A DNA stretch of 64,000 nucleotides, taken from Stenotrophomonas sp. MMGLT7. Lineage in GTDB: Bacteria; Pseudomonadota; Gammaproteobacteria; Xanthomonadales; Xanthomonadaceae. Positions 54,060-63,939 of this stretch are shown here, piece by piece (position 1 is the first letter of the stretch; each line of letters begins with the position of its first letter). The stretch lies in NCBI RefSeq assembly GCF_021168555.1, contig NZ_JAJOZS010000013.1:52788-116787 (forward strand). Reading direction: 5' to 3'. Below the pieces are notes generated by a model. It was not told where the DNA came from. It saw only the letters and a list, made by a program, of their open reading frames with translations, and did not search any database. The translations under genes were made by a program, and so were the position numbers.

Positions 54060-56101
54060 TACCAGATCACCACGCGATCCTTGTCCGGCCGCACCATCGC
54101 GTCGCCGGCCTTGCACTGGAACGCCTGCGCGAACGCCGGCATGTTCGACGGCGCGCCGTTGGCGCGGAAGTTGGCCGGCGCGTGCGGATCGGTGTTCAGG
54201 CGCACCCGCAGCTCGCCGTCGGTGAAGTTGCGCCGCCACACCGTGGCCCAGTTCATGAAGAAGCGCTGGTCCTGGCTGTAGCCGTCCACCTGCACGTTGG
54301 CGGCCGGATCCTCCTTCAGCGCCACCTGCAGCGCGTCGTAGGCCACGGTCAGCCCGCCGAGGTCGCCGATGTTCTCGCCCAGGGTTAGCCGTCCCTTCAC
54401 GTGCAGGCCGGGCAGCGCCTCGTAGCCGTCGAACTGCGCCACCAGCTTGTCGGTGCGCTCGTCGAAGCGCTTGCGGTCGCCCTCGGTCCACCAGTTGTCG
54501 AAGTTGCCCTGGGCGTCGAACTGGCTGCCCGAATCGTCGTAGCCGTGCATCATCTCGTGGCCGATCACCGCACCGATGCCGCCGTAGTTGAGCGCCGGAT
54601 CGGCCTCGGGATCGAAGAACGGCGCCTGCAGGATCGCCGCCGGGAACACGATCTCGTTCTTGGTGGCGTTGTAGTAGGCGTTGACCGTCTGCGGGGTCAT
54701 GCCCCATTCGGTCCGGTCCACCGGCTTGCCGATCTTGTCGAGCATGTAGCGGTAGTTGAACGCGCGCGCGGTCTGCATGTTGGCCAGGAAACTGCTGCGG
54801 GTGGTCTGCAGCCCGCTCCAGTCGCGCCACTTGTCCGGGTAGCCGATCTTCGGGGTGAAGCTGGCCCACTTCTCCAGCGCGCGCTGCTTGGTCTGCTCGC
54901 TCATCCAGTCCAGGTTCTGCAGCCGCGCCTTCAGCGCCACCGACAGGTTCTGCACCAGGTGCTGCATCTGCTCCTTGGATTGCGCCGGGAACGCGTCCTG
55001 CACGTACAGCTTGCCCAGCGCCTCGCCCATGGCGGTGTTGGTGGCGGCGAGCACGCGCTTCCAGCGCGGCAGCATTTCCTGCTGGCCGCGCAGGGTCCTG
55101 GAGTAGAAGTCGAAGTTGGCCTGCTCGAACGCCTGGCCCAGGTACGGTGCGGCGTCGTCGACGGCGTGGAAGCGCAGGTAGGCGCGCCAGGTCGAGGCCG
55201 GCACCCGCGCCAGCATGCTCTCCAGCTCGGCGAAGTACTGCGGCTGGCCCAGCGAGAAATGTGCCGGCGCCGGCACCTGCAGGGTGTCGAAGAACGCCGT
55301 CCAGTCGAGGCTGGGGATGATGCGCTCGGCCTCGGCCAGGCTCACCGGGTTGTAGCGCCGGGCCGGGTCGCGCAGCTCGATGCGCGAGAGCGAGGCCTGC
55401 GCCAGCCGGGTCTCGAACTCCATCACCGCCTTGGCCTGTGCGGCCGCCTGCGCCGCGTCCACGCCTGACAGCGTCAGCAGCCGCGCGATGTACTGCACGT
55501 AGGCCTCGCGGATCTTGGCGTGGGCCGGCTCGACGTAGTAGCCCTTCTCCGGCAGCCCCAGGCCGCCCTGGCCGGCGTAGGCGATCACCTGCCCGGAATC
55601 CTTGTAGTCGGCGTTGGCGCCGAAGGAGAACAGCGGCCCCTGCCCGGCCGCGTAGGCCTGGCGCAGGTAGGCGGCGACGCCGGCGCTGTCGCGCACCTGC
55701 TCGATGCGCGCCAGCTGCGGCTGCAGCGGGGCGATGCCGGCCGCGTCGACTGCCGCCTGGTCCATGCCGGTGCTCCAGATGTCGCCCAGCTTGGCCTCGA
55801 TGCTGCCGGGCCGTGCGCCGGCCGCGGCTTCCTGCACCAGTTTGTGCTGGATCGCCAGCGAGCGCTCGCCGAGGATCTCGAAGCTGCCCCAGGTGGTGCG
55901 GTCGGCCGGCACCGGGTTGGCCGCCAGCCACTTGCCGTTGACGAAGGCGTTGAGGTCGGTGCAGGCGGACACGGACGGATCCAGGTCGCCCGGCTGCAGG
56001 CTGGCGCTGGGCAGCGGCTCGTCGCCGCCGGCGGCCAGGGCCGGAGCGGCGATCGCCGCGGCGATGGACAGGGTCAAGGGAAACAACGTGGGAAGCCTCA
56101 T
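54059..56101 (-). CDS. Exported M13-family zinc metallopeptidase (neprilysin/PepO-like)
   Basis: 680-residue zinc endopeptidase. A signal peptide (about 1-23, AAAIAAPALA) is followed by the large helical M13 N-terminal domain and a catalytic domain with NAYYNATKNEIVFPAAILQAPFF, the zinc motif HEMMH, and GENIGDLGG for the third ligand glutamate. A final CKAGDAMVRPDKDRVVIW closes the fold, as in PepO and neprilysins that cleave short peptides. ATG 56101 has GGAG seven bases upstream. It is expected in the periplasm or outside the cell. Confidence 0.93.
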   Translation of the reverse strand: MRLPTLFPLTLSIAAAIAAPALAAGGDEPLPSASLQPGDLDPSVSACTDLNAFVNGKWLAANPVPADRTTWGSFEILGERSLAIQHKLVQEAAAGARPGSIEAKLGDIWSTGMDQAAVDAAGIAPLQPQLARIEQVRDSAGVAAYLRQAYAAGQGPLFSFGANADYKDSGQVIAYAGQGGLGLPEKGYYVEPAHAKIREAYVQYIARLLTLSGVDAAQAAAQAKAVMEFETRLAQASLSRIELRDPARRYNPVSLAEAERIIPSLDWTAFFDTLQVPAPAHFSLGQPQYFAELESMLARVPASTWRAYLRFHAVDDAAPYLGQAFEQANFDFYSRTLRGQQEMLPRWKRVLAATNTAMGEALGKLYVQDAFPAQSKEQMQHLVQNLSVALKARLQNLDWMSEQTKQRALEKWASFTPKIGYPDKWRDWSGLQTTRSSFLANMQTARAFNYRYMLDKIGKPVDRTEWGMTPQTVNAYYNATKNEIVFPAAILQAPFFDPEADPALNYGGIGAVIGHEMMHGYDDSGSQFDAQGNFDNWWTEGDRKRFDERTDKLVAQFDGYEALPGLHVKGRLTLGENIGDLGGLTVAYDALQVALKEDPAANVQVDGYSQDQRFFMNWATVWRRNFTDGELRVRLNTDPHAPANFRANGAPSNMPAFAQAFQCKAGDAMVRPDKDRVVIW

Positions 56102-56248
56102 GCAGGAACTCCGTGGGACGGCGCAAACGGCCAGCGTAGGCGATCGCGCGCCGTGACGGGTAGGACAAAGGTCATGCCCCAGCGGAGTCGGCACGCACTG
56201 CCGGCTCGGGAGCCGGTTGCATATATCGCATGCCGCAACGTCGGCCGG

Positions 56249-56998
56249 CTACTTCGCCTTGCCCTGCGCGGCCACGGCCGCGGCCGCCTTCTTCGCCGCC
56301 TCCGGATCGCCCAGGTAGCGGAAGGACTGCACCGCCAGCTCGTCGTCCAGCTCGAACAGCAGCGGGATGCCGGTGGGGATGTTGAGCTCGACGATGTCCT
56401 CGCGCGAGACGCCGTTGAGGTACTTGTACAGCGCCCGCAGCGAGTTGCCGTGCGCGGTCACCAGCACCGTCCTGCCGTCCTTGAGCTGCGGCGCGATGGC
56501 GTCGAACCAGTACGGCAGCACGCGATCGAGGGTGGTCGCCAGCGATTCGGTTCCGGGCAACGCGTGGCGGTCGAGCGTGGCGTAGCGGCGGTCGTGGAGC
56601 GGATGGCCCGGATCCTCGGCGTCCATCGGCGGCGGCGGGATGTCGTAGGAGCGGCGCCAGACCTTGACCTGGTCCTCGCCGTGGCGGGCCGCGGTCTCGG
56701 CCTTGTCCAGGCCCTGCAGCGCGCCGTAGTGGCGCTCGTTGAGGCGCCAGCTCTTGTGCACCGGCAGCCAGTCCTGGTCCAGTTCGGCCAGCGCCCCCTG
56801 CAGGGTGTGGATGGCGCGCTTGAGCACCGAGGTATGGGCGACGTCGAACTGCAGGCCCTCCTCGCGCATCAGGCGTCCGGCCGCCGCCGCTTCCTGGCGC
56901 CCCTGTTCGGTGAGATCCACGTCCACCCAGCCGGTGAAGCGGTTGGCCAGGTTCCACTGGCTCTGGCCATGGCGCAGCAATACGAGTTTGCGGGTCAC
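56249..56998 (-). CDS. gpmA: 2,3-bisphosphoglycerate-dependent phosphoglycerate mutase
   Basis: 249-residue glycolytic enzyme interconverting 3- and 2-phosphoglycerate. The active-site [20 protein letters not shown] carries H10, and [13 protein letters not shown] the second histidine. The long insert with [38 protein letters not shown] is specific to GpmA. The start is a GTG at 56998 with GGAG seven bases upstream. A lysine/alanine-rich tail ends the protein. It is divergent from endonuclease V. Confidence 0.95.
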   Translation of the reverse strand: MTRKLVLLRHGQSQWNLANRFTGWVDVDLTEQGRQEAAAAGRLMREEGLQFDVAHTSVLKRAIHTLQGALAELDQDWLPVHKSWRLNERHYGALQGLDKAETAARHGEDQVKVWRRSYDIPPPPMDAEDPGHPLHDRRYATLDRHALPGTESLATTLDRVLPYWFDAIAPQLKDGRTVLVTAHGNSLRALYKYLNGVSREDIVELNIPTGIPLLFELDDELAVQSFRYLGDPEAAKKAAAAVAAQGKAK

Positions 56999-57098
56999 TA
57001 CGGATCTCCATCGGACACGGGTCGAGCCCACGATTGTAGCCGCACGCCGCCAGCCCGCCTGCACCCGGCGACCACCCCGCGTCGGCGATGATGCGGCC

Positions 57099-57806
57099 AT
57101 GGACAGCAACGATTCGGTCTTCGGCGATTGGGACGGTTCCCCGGCACAGGCGCGGGTGCTGCAGCATCAGCTCGCGCGCCAGGTGGTGCTGGAAGACCGC
57201 TACCGGCAGCCGCTGCAGCTGCTGGCCGGCTTCGACGTCGGCTTCGAGGACGACGGTGCCGTCACCCGCGCCGCCGCGGTGCTGCTGGACGCGCAATCGC
57301 TGCAGTTGCTGGAAAGCCATGTCGCGCGGGTGCCGACCTCGATGCCCTACGTCCCCGGCCTGCTCAGCTTCCGCGAGCTGCCGGCGCTGATGCAGGCGCT
57401 GGCACTGCTTTCGCGCACGCCGGACCTGGTGTTCGTCGATGGCCAGGGCATCGCCCACCCGCGCCGGCTGGGCATCGCCGCGCATTTCGGCGTGGTCAGC
57501 GGACTGCCCAGCATCGGCGTGGCCAAGACGCTGCTGGCCGGCCGCTTCGACCCGCCCGGGCCGGAGCCGGGCGAGCGCACGCCGATCCTGCACCGCGGCG
57601 AACAGGTCGGCTGGGCGCTGCGCAGCAAGCGCCGCTGCAACCCGTTGATCGTGTCGCCGGGCCACAACGTGTCCCTGGATGGCGCGCTGGCGCTGACCGA
57701 GCGCTTCCTCGCCGGCTACCGCCTGCCCGAACCCACCCGGCTGGCCGACCGCCTGGCCTCGCGGCGCGGCGCGATGCCGGACCTTCGGCAGGACGATTTG
57801 CTTTAG
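57099..57806 (+). CDS. nfi: Endonuclease V (deoxyinosine 3'-endonuclease)
   Basis: 235-residue repair nuclease that cuts one base 3' of deoxyinosine. The family is clear from [22 protein letters not shown] (first catalytic aspartate), [42 protein letters not shown] (second acidic site) and [11 protein letters not shown] 57099 has no Shine-Dalgarno, and GATGAT six bases before it makes a leaderless start possible. It is divergent from gpmA across 100 bases. Normal length for the family (E. coli 223). Confidence 0.93.
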   Translation: MDSNDSVFGDWDGSPAQARVLQHQLARQVVLEDRYRQPLQLLAGFDVGFEDDGAVTRAAAVLLDAQSLQLLESHVARVPTSMPYVPGLLSFRELPALMQALALLSRTPDLVFVDGQGIAHPRRLGIAAHFGVVSGLPSIGVAKTLLAGRFDPPGPEPGERTPILHRGEQVGWALRSKRRCNPLIVSPGHNVSLDGALALTERFLAGYRLPEPTRLADRLASRRGAMPDLRQDDLL

Positions 57807-57889
57807 GGCGGGGATTGGGGATTCGGGATTGGGGATTCGCAAGAGCAAGGCGTTTGCCAATCCCCAATCCCGAATCCCCAATCCCCCCC
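57807..57889. repeat. GGGATT-family repeat with a 27-bp perfect inverted arm
   Basis: The arms at 57811-57837 and 57859-57885 are exact complements over 27 bases and enclose 21 bases. It is the most perfect copy of the family and starts one base after the nfi stop codon. Confidence 0.9.
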
Positions 57890-57987
57890 CCACCGCGCAC
57901 CAGCCTGCCCCGGCCCGGAAAGGGAGCCCCGACGCCCCATGCGATGCTGTGGCCACGTCGCCAGCGAGCACCATAGCGAGCCTTCCC

Positions 57988-58878
57988 ATGACCACGATCA
58001 TCGCGCCCCGCGTCCACGACATCGATGGACTGCAAGTCCGCCGCTCCGTGCCCAGCCTGCAGGCGCGCAGCGTCGGCCCGTTCGTGTTCGTCGACCACAT
58101 GGGCCCGGCACTGTTCGAGCCCGGGCACGGCATCGACGTGCGTCCGCACCCGCACATCGGCCTGGCCACCGTGACCTTCCTGTGGTCGGGCGAGATCGGC
58201 CATCGCGACACGCTCGGCTCGGACCAGGTGATCCGCGCCGGCGACGTCAACTGGATGACCGCCGGACGCGGCATCGCCCACTCCGAACGCACCCCGCAGA
58301 CCGCGCGCGAGCACGAGAGCCCGCTGCACGGCATGCAGACCTGGGTGGCGCTGCCGCGGTCGGCCGAGGAAACCGCGCCGGCGTTCTTCCACTTCGGCGC
58401 CGAGCGCCTGCCGCAGCAACGCCGCGCGGGCGCCTGGCTGCGGGTGATCGCCGGCCGCGGCTACGGCGAGGAATCGCCGGTGGAGGTGTTCGCCGACACC
58501 CTCAACGTCGCCATCGACCTGCAGGCCGACGCCGAAATCGACCTGGACGGCTCGCACGTCGAGCGCTGCATCTACGTGCTGGAGGGCGAGGCGCAGCTGG
58601 ACGGGGTCGACATCCCCGCCCGCCACCTGGTGATCCCCGAGCCCGGCGCCCGCGCGCGGCTGCGCGCGAAGACGCCGCTCAAGGCCATGCTGATGGGCGG
58701 CGAGCCGCTCGACGCGCCGCGCCACCTGTGGTGGAACTTCGTCTCCAGCTCGAAGGAGCGCATCGAGCAGGCCAAGGAGGACTGGCGCCAGGGCCGCTTC
58801 GGCACCATCCCCGGGGACGACAAGGAATTCATCCCGCTGCCCGAGCAGCGGGTCCCCAAGCCGGTGGACTATCCCTAG
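57988..58878 (+). CDS. Pirin family protein
   Basis: 296-residue bicupin of the pirin family. The N-terminal cupin carries the metal-binding signature HPHIGLATVTFLWSGEIGHRDTLGSDQVIRAGDVNWMTAGRGIAHSE, with histidines and a glutamate for one iron. The C-terminal cupin ends with RHLWWNFVSSSKERIEQAKEDWRQGRFGTIPGD, a block shared by many bacterial pirins. Some members are quercetin dioxygenases; most are uncharacterised. ATG 57988. It is one of two pirins in this 3-kb stretch and differs clearly from the other. Confidence 0.9.
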   Translation: MTTIIAPRVHDIDGLQVRRSVPSLQARSVGPFVFVDHMGPALFEPGHGIDVRPHPHIGLATVTFLWSGEIGHRDTLGSDQVIRAGDVNWMTAGRGIAHSERTPQTAREHESPLHGMQTWVALPRSAEETAPAFFHFGAERLPQQRRAGAWLRVIAGRGYGEESPVEVFADTLNVAIDLQADAEIDLDGSHVERCIYVLEGEAQLDGVDIPARHLVIPEPGARARLRAKTPLKAMLMGGEPLDAPRHLWWNFVSSSKERIEQAKEDWRQGRFGTIPGDDKEFIPLPEQRVPKPVDYP

Positions 58879-59680
58879 GAGTCCGTCCCGCGGCCGGCGT
58901 TTCGCCATCGCCGCGCAGGCGCACTGCTGCCCGGAGAAGTTTCCTCGCCGGGACAGCGAAGCCTGAAACGCGAGGCTCTCGATGCGCCTGGGCACTCCCG
59001 GGACCCGGATAGAGAGGCTTGCGCGCCGAACCTTGGTTCTCGTCATCCCCGCGCAGGCGCACTACTGTCCGCAGAAAATTCAGGATCGGACAGCTGGCAG
59101 CTGAAGCGGCATGGCTCACGTCCGGGAGAATTGAACGCGTCGTCCACGCGCAGGCGGGGATCCAGTGCCTGTGCCTTGAAAGGTGGAGCTACCGGGATAT
59201 GCGTAGCTGATTGATTTCACCACGTAAATTGCTGGCTCCCCGCCTGCGCGGGGCCGACGAGCACACGGACGACGGCCTACGCTCCGAGTCCCGCTGCCAT
59301 CGAGGTCGCAAGGCCTCCGCCGCAAGCCCTCGCCGGCCAGGTCGGGAAACTTCCCCGCAAAGTCGTGCGCGCAGACGGAGCCCAGGGACTTTCGTACAGA
59401 TCGAGACAACGTCCAATGGGCTTCCGCCTGCGCCGGAGCGACGATCGGAATTTCCCCGACAGTTGTGCGCGCAGGCCCGGACGACGATGGCTTGGCTTTC
59501 TTGTCGGTCGGAACCCCGGGATTGCCGCCCGCCTGCCGGTTGCCTCGCAGGTAGCCCTTGGTTATGGTGCAGCGCAAGGTGTCGTCCGCGCGGGGAGCGT
59601 CGGAAGGCATTCGGGCAGCATCGCGGCAGGGTCACACGGCGATGCCGCCCAGGTTCGCTTCCGACTCGGGGATCCAACGC
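58879..59680. other. Long intergenic stretch rich in repeats
   Basis: About 800 bases. The repeat block at 58905-59260 occupies the first half; related but more decayed words (GCGCGCAGACGGAGCCCAGG, GCGCGCAGGCCCGGACGACG) continue to about 59490. No gene is supported. Confidence 0.5.
58905..59260. repeat. Dispersed repeat array related to 5468-5780
   Basis: Units start near 58905, 59040 and 59139 with CCGCGCAGGCG words followed by GCACTRCTGYCC, and the array closes with CCCCGCCTGCGCGGGGCCGA, the inverted unit start. The words ATCGGACAGCT, GGCATGGCTCA and CCGGGA match the array at 5468-5780. Confidence 0.7.
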
Positions 59681-60142
59681 ATGAAGAACGCCATCCGCAT
59701 TCTCGGACCGTGCCTGCTGTTGGCCGGCGGCCACGCGGGCGCCCAGCAGCCGTTCGCCTGTCCGCAACTGCCGCCCGCCGCCGGGCTGCAATGGCAACAG
59801 CAGGCCGGCGACGACTATCTTTCGTGCAAGGCGTTCACCGCCGAAGGCAGGCAAGCCCTGGGCATCATGCTGACCCGCCGCGACCCCAGGCTGAGCCTGG
59901 TGCGCAGCCATCGCGCCGAGCGAGGATCGATCGAGGACGAGAAGTTCCACTGGTACGTCCCCGACCTCGCCGGCCTGGATCCGTCGCAGCTCGCCACGCG
60001 CCGCGTCGCCGCGATCGATTTCGGCAAGGGCCGCTATGCGCAGATATGGGTGGACGCCGCAAGCACCGAGGAATTGCAGGCCATCCAGGGCATCGTGCAG
60101 CGCCTGGACCTGCAGGCCGTGCAGTTGGCCAGCGAGAAGTAG
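59681..60142 (+). CDS. Exported protein of unknown function
   Basis: 153-residue protein with a signal peptide (about 1-23, LLLAGGHAGA). The mature part has two cysteines (FACPQLPPA and YLSCKAF) that could pair, then an alternating strand/helix pattern ending EELQAIQGIVQRLDLQAVQLASEK. No family is recognised. ATG 59681 is the start that gives the signal peptide. It stands between a repeat-filled gap and the convergent second pirin gene. Confidence 0.7.
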   Translation: MKNAIRILGPCLLLAGGHAGAQQPFACPQLPPAAGLQWQQQAGDDYLSCKAFTAEGRQALGIMLTRRDPRLSLVRSHRAERGSIEDEKFHWYVPDLAGLDPSQLATRRVAAIDFGKGRYAQIWVDAASTEELQAIQGIVQRLDLQAVQLASEK

Positions 60143-60321
60143 CGCCGCCCGGACCCGGACCCGGACCCGGCCATGGCCGTCGCCAGCCGGCGGTGGGCCG
60201 GGGTCCCATGTCGATTGCATTGAGCCGGCATAGGGCGGACCAAGGTCCGCCGCCTGCAGCACGACAGGCACGCAGGTCGGACGCGGCCGGCGTGCCGTTA
60301 TCCGGGCTTGGGAACCGGCTC

Positions 60322-61182
60322 CTAGAACCGCCCTTCCTGGAAATCGACGAAGGCCTGCATCAGTTCCTGGCGGGTGTTCATCACGAACGGCCCATGCCGC
60401 ACCACCGGTTCGCGCAGCGGTCTGCCGGCCACCAGGATCAGCCGCGCGCCCTGCCCGCCCGCATGCAACTGCAGCAGCGCGCCGCCGCCGAGTACCGCCA
60501 GCTGCTGCGCCGGCAGAGGCCGCGCGTCGTCGTCCCGGCCGATGTCCAGTTCGCCCTCGAAGGCATAGGCGAACGCGTTGTGCCCGTCCGGCAGCACGAA
60601 ATCCCAGGCGGCGCCGGGCTCGAGCCGGATGTCCAGGTACAGCGGATCGGTCGCCGGCTGCATGATCGGCCCGGCGACCTCGCCCACCCGGCCGGCGATC
60701 ACCTTGACCTGCACGCCGATGGCCGGATGCACCACCGGGATGCGCTCCGGGGCGAACTCCTGGTACCGCGGCGCGGTCATCTTCTCGCTCGCGGGCAGAT
60801 TGACCCACAGCTGGAAACCGCGCATGCGCCCGGATTCCTGCTCGGGCATCTCCGAGTGCACCAGGCCGCGGCCGGCGGTCATCCACTGCACGCTGCCGGA
60901 CGTGAGCAGGCCCTCGTTGCCGTGGTTGTCCTTGTGGCGCATGCGTCCGTCGAGCATGTAGGTCACCGTCTCGAAACCGCGGTGCGGATGGCTGGGAAAC
61001 CCGGCGATGTAGTCCTCGGCCTTCTCGGTGCCGAACTCGTCCAGCAGCAGGAACGGATCCAGGTCGGGCAGCCCGGGCGCGCCGATGACGCGGGTCAGGC
61101 GCACGCCGGCGCCGTCGGAGGTGGGCTGGCCGCGCACGCTGCGCACGACACGCGCCGGCGCAGGAAGTCGGGACTGGCTCAT
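60322..61182 (-). CDS. Pirin family protein (second copy type)
   Basis: 286-residue bicupin of the classical pirin subgroup: GLPDLDPFLLLDEFGTEKAEDYIAGFPSHPHRGFETVTYMLDGRMRHKDNHGNEGLLTSGSVQWMTAGRGLVHSEMP contains the iron ligands (H-x-H, H, E). The second cupin and the end MNTRQELMQAFVDFQEGRF match the long bacterial pirins such as E. coli YhhW, which has quercetinase activity in vitro. ATG 61182 has GGAG eight bases upstream. It is transcribed towards the exported unknown protein. Confidence 0.92.
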   Translation of the reverse strand: MSQSRLPAPARVVRSVRGQPTSDGAGVRLTRVIGAPGLPDLDPFLLLDEFGTEKAEDYIAGFPSHPHRGFETVTYMLDGRMRHKDNHGNEGLLTSGSVQWMTAGRGLVHSEMPEQESGRMRGFQLWVNLPASEKMTAPRYQEFAPERIPVVHPAIGVQVKVIAGRVGEVAGPIMQPATDPLYLDIRLEPGAAWDFVLPDGHNAFAYAFEGELDIGRDDDARPLPAQQLAVLGGGALLQLHAGGQGARLILVAGRPLREPVVRHGPFVMNTRQELMQAFVDFQEGRF

Positions 61183-61601
61183 CGGGTACTCCATATAGTG
61201 TGTCGAAGCCAGTGAAATGGTTGCGCAGCGGCGGCGCGGCAATCGCCGCCGACGCAACCTTTCGTTCCATTGCAGCGTCAATCCGCCGCAGCACGAGGCG
61301 GGGCAACGGAAACGTCCGAGGCGGAATGCTCCACCACGGCGAAGCTGGCCGAAGCCCGCCGTGCGAGGCTGGTCTTGCGACGGACTGCCGGCCTGTCGCC
61401 GCGCTACACGCCGGGGACCGGCGCAGGAGCGGAGCGCATCCGCGGGCTTCGCCGCCCGCACGGCTTCCTGTCGCCCGTGCTCGCAGGAGCCTGCGATAGG
61501 CCGAGCGTACGACCAAAGTTCTAGGCGCGGCTTGATCGTCGGCATTGACCGGCACTGCTTCCCGGGGGAATCTGGCACCCTCTCAAGGGGAGCAGGCATT
61601 C
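61183..61601. other. Intergenic stretch between pirin and cstA genes
   Basis: About 420 bases at the divergent starts of the second pirin gene and cstA. No repeat or gene is recognised; it should hold both promoters. Confidence 0.4.
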
Positions 61602-63674
61602 ATGAAAGGTTTCTCCAAACTGGGCTGGGCCGTACTCGCGGTGGTCGGCGCGTTCTGCCTGGGCACGGTGGCGCTGCGCCGTGGCGAGCACATCAACGCG
61701 TTGTGGATCGTGGTGGCGGCGGTCTCGCTGTACCTGATCGCCTACCGCTTCTACAGCCTGTTCATCGCCAAGAACGTGATGCAGCTGGACACGACGCGGG
61801 CGACGCCGGCCGTCATCAACAACGACGGCCTGGACTACGTGCCGACGAACAAGCACGTGCTGTTCGGCCACCACTTCGCCGCCATCGCCGGCGCCGGCCC
61901 GCTGGTCGGCCCGGTACTGGCCGCGCAGATGGGCTACCTGCCCGGCCTGCTGTGGCTGGTGGTCGGCGTGGTGTTCGCCGGCGCGGTGCAGGACTTCATG
62001 GTGCTGTTCCTGTCCAGCCGCCGCAACGGCCGCTCGCTGGGCGACCTGGTGCGCGAGGAGATGGGCCAGATCCCCGGCACCATCGCCCTGTTCGGCGCCT
62101 TCCTGATCATGATCATCATCCTGGCGGTACTGGCCATGGTGGTGGTCAAGGCGCTGGCCGAGAGCCCCTGGGGCATGTTCACGGTGATCGCGACGATGCC
62201 GATCGCGATCCTGATGGGCATCTACATGCGCTACATCCGCCCCGGCAAGATCGGCGAGATCTCGGTGGTCGGCCTGATCCTGCTGCTGCTGGCGATCTGG
62301 TACGGCGGCAAGGTCGCCGCAGATCCGGTGTGGGGCCCCGCCTTCACCTTCACCGGCCCGCAGATCACCTGGATGCTGATCGGCTACGGCTTCGTCGCCT
62401 CGGTGCTGCCGGTGTGGCTGCTGCTGGCCCCGCGCGACTACCTGTCCACCTTCCTCAAGATCGGCACCATCCTCGCGCTGGCGATCGGCATCCTGATCGT
62501 GATGCCGGACCTGAAGATGCCCGCGCTGACCCAGTTCGCCCACAGCGGCGACGGCCCGGTGTGGAAGGGCGGCATCTTCCCGTTCCTGTTCATCACGATC
62601 GCCTGCGGCGCGGTATCGGGCTTCCACGCGCTGATCGCCTCGGGCACCACGCCCAAGCTGCTGGCCAACGAAGGCCACATGCGCTACATCGGCTACGGCG
62701 GCATGCTGATGGAATCGTTCGTGGCGGTGATGGCGCTGGTGGCGGCCTCGATCATCGAGCCAGGCGTGTACTTCGCCATGAACAGCCCGGCCTCGCTGGT
62801 CGGCAGCGACGTCGTCTCGGTCGCCGCCAAGGTCTCCGAGTGGGGCTTCCACATCACGCCGGAAGTGCTCGAGGCCACCGCCCGCGACATCGGCGAGCAC
62901 ACCGTGCTGGCCCGCGCCGGCGGCGCGCCGACCCTGGCCGTCGGCATCGCCCAGATCCTGCACCAGCTGCTGCCGGGCGAGGACACCATGGCGTTCTGGT
63001 ACCACTTCGCCATCCTGTTCGAGGCGCTGTTCATCCTGACCGCGGTGGACGCGGGCACCCGCGCCGGCCGCTTCATGCTGCAGGACCTGCTGGGCAACTT
63101 CGTCCCCGCCCTGCGCCGGACCGAATCGTGGACCGCCAACATCATCGCCACCGCCGGCTGCGTGGCGCTTTGGGGCTACCTGCTGTACACCGGCGTGGTC
63201 GATCCGTTCGGCGGCATCCAGACCCTGTGGCCGCTGTTCGGCATCTCCAACCAGATGCTGGCGGGCATCGCGCTGATGCTCGGCACCGTGGTGCTGTTCA
63301 AGATGAAGCGCGACCGCTACGCCTGGGTGACGGCGGTGCCGGCGGTGTTCCTGCTGGTCTGCACCGGCTACGCCGGCCTGATCAAGATCTTCGACTCCAA
63401 CCCGGCGCAGGGCTTCCTGGCGCAGGCGCACAAGTTCCAGGCCGCCATCGCCAGCGACACCATCACCGCCCCGGCCAAGTCGGTAGCGCAGATGCAGCAG
63501 ATCGTCACCAACGCCTACGTCAATACCGGGCTGACGGTGCTGTTCCTGTTCGTGGTGCTGTCGATCCTGGTGTTCTCGATCCGCACGATAGTGATCGCCC
63601 GCCGCACCCCGCAGCGCACCGACAAGGAAACCCCGTACGTGGCGCTGACCCCGGCGCAGATGGCGGACCTGTGA
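61602..63674 (+). CDS. cstA: CstA family peptide/pyruvate transporter
   Basis: 690-residue inner-membrane protein with about 16-18 helices. The CstA signature is at the N-terminus: [17 protein letters not shown], then a [40 protein letters not shown] block and [30 protein letters not shown]. coli CstA and BtsT import peptides or pyruvate during carbon starvation. The paired YbdD/YjiX-type gene follows with a four-base overlap, as in E. coli. A GGGGAG sequence lies 11 bases before ATG 61602. CstA versus BtsT cannot be decided from sequence alone. Confidence 0.93.
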   Translation: MKGFSKLGWAVLAVVGAFCLGTVALRRGEHINALWIVVAAVSLYLIAYRFYSLFIAKNVMQLDTTRATPAVINNDGLDYVPTNKHVLFGHHFAAIAGAGPLVGPVLAAQMGYLPGLLWLVVGVVFAGAVQDFMVLFLSSRRNGRSLGDLVREEMGQIPGTIALFGAFLIMIIILAVLAMVVVKALAESPWGMFTVIATMPIAILMGIYMRYIRPGKIGEISVVGLILLLLAIWYGGKVAADPVWGPAFTFTGPQITWMLIGYGFVASVLPVWLLLAPRDYLSTFLKIGTILALAIGILIVMPDLKMPALTQFAHSGDGPVWKGGIFPFLFITIACGAVSGFHALIASGTTPKLLANEGHMRYIGYGGMLMESFVAVMALVAASIIEPGVYFAMNSPASLVGSDVVSVAAKVSEWGFHITPEVLEATARDIGEHTVLARAGGAPTLAVGIAQILHQLLPGEDTMAFWYHFAILFEALFILTAVDAGTRAGRFMLQDLLGNFVPALRRTESWTANIIATAGCVALWGYLLYTGVVDPFGGIQTLWPLFGISNQMLAGIALMLGTVVLFKMKRDRYAWVTAVPAVFLLVCTGYAGLIKIFDSNPAQGFLAQAHKFQAAIASDTITAPAKSVAQMQQIVTNAYVNTGLTVLFLFVVLSILVFSIRTIVIARRTPQRTDKETPYVALTPAQMADL

Positions 63675-63898
63675 CCGGCGGCGCGCTCGTCCCGGTCGGC
63701 CAGTACCAGGCGCACCGCCGCATCTGGCGGCGCCTGGTGCAGACCGCACGGCTGTGCTGCGGCATCCCCGACTACGACAACTACGTGCGGCACGTGCTGG
63801 AGAAGCACCCGGACCGCACGCCGATGGACTACAAGACCTTCTTCCGCGAGCGCCAGGACGCACGCTACGGCGGCAAGAGCGGCTTCCGCTGCTGCTGA
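63671..63898 (+). CDS. YbdD/YjiX family small protein
   Basis: 75-residue soluble protein with the family block [57 protein letters not shown]. coli has one such protein beside each of its two CstA-type carriers; it probably works with the transporter, but its function is unknown. The start is GTG 63671 overlapping the cstA stop (GTGA), implying translational coupling. Cysteine pairs at both ends (CC and CC at the C-terminus) are notable. Confidence 0.9.
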   Translation: MTGGALVPVGQYQAHRRIWRRLVQTARLCCGIPDYDNYVRHVLEKHPDRTPMDYKTFFRERQDARYGGKSGFRCC

Positions 63899-63939
63899 CG
63901 GGGTTGGCCCCCAACGCACCACGATGCCGCAAGCGGTGC

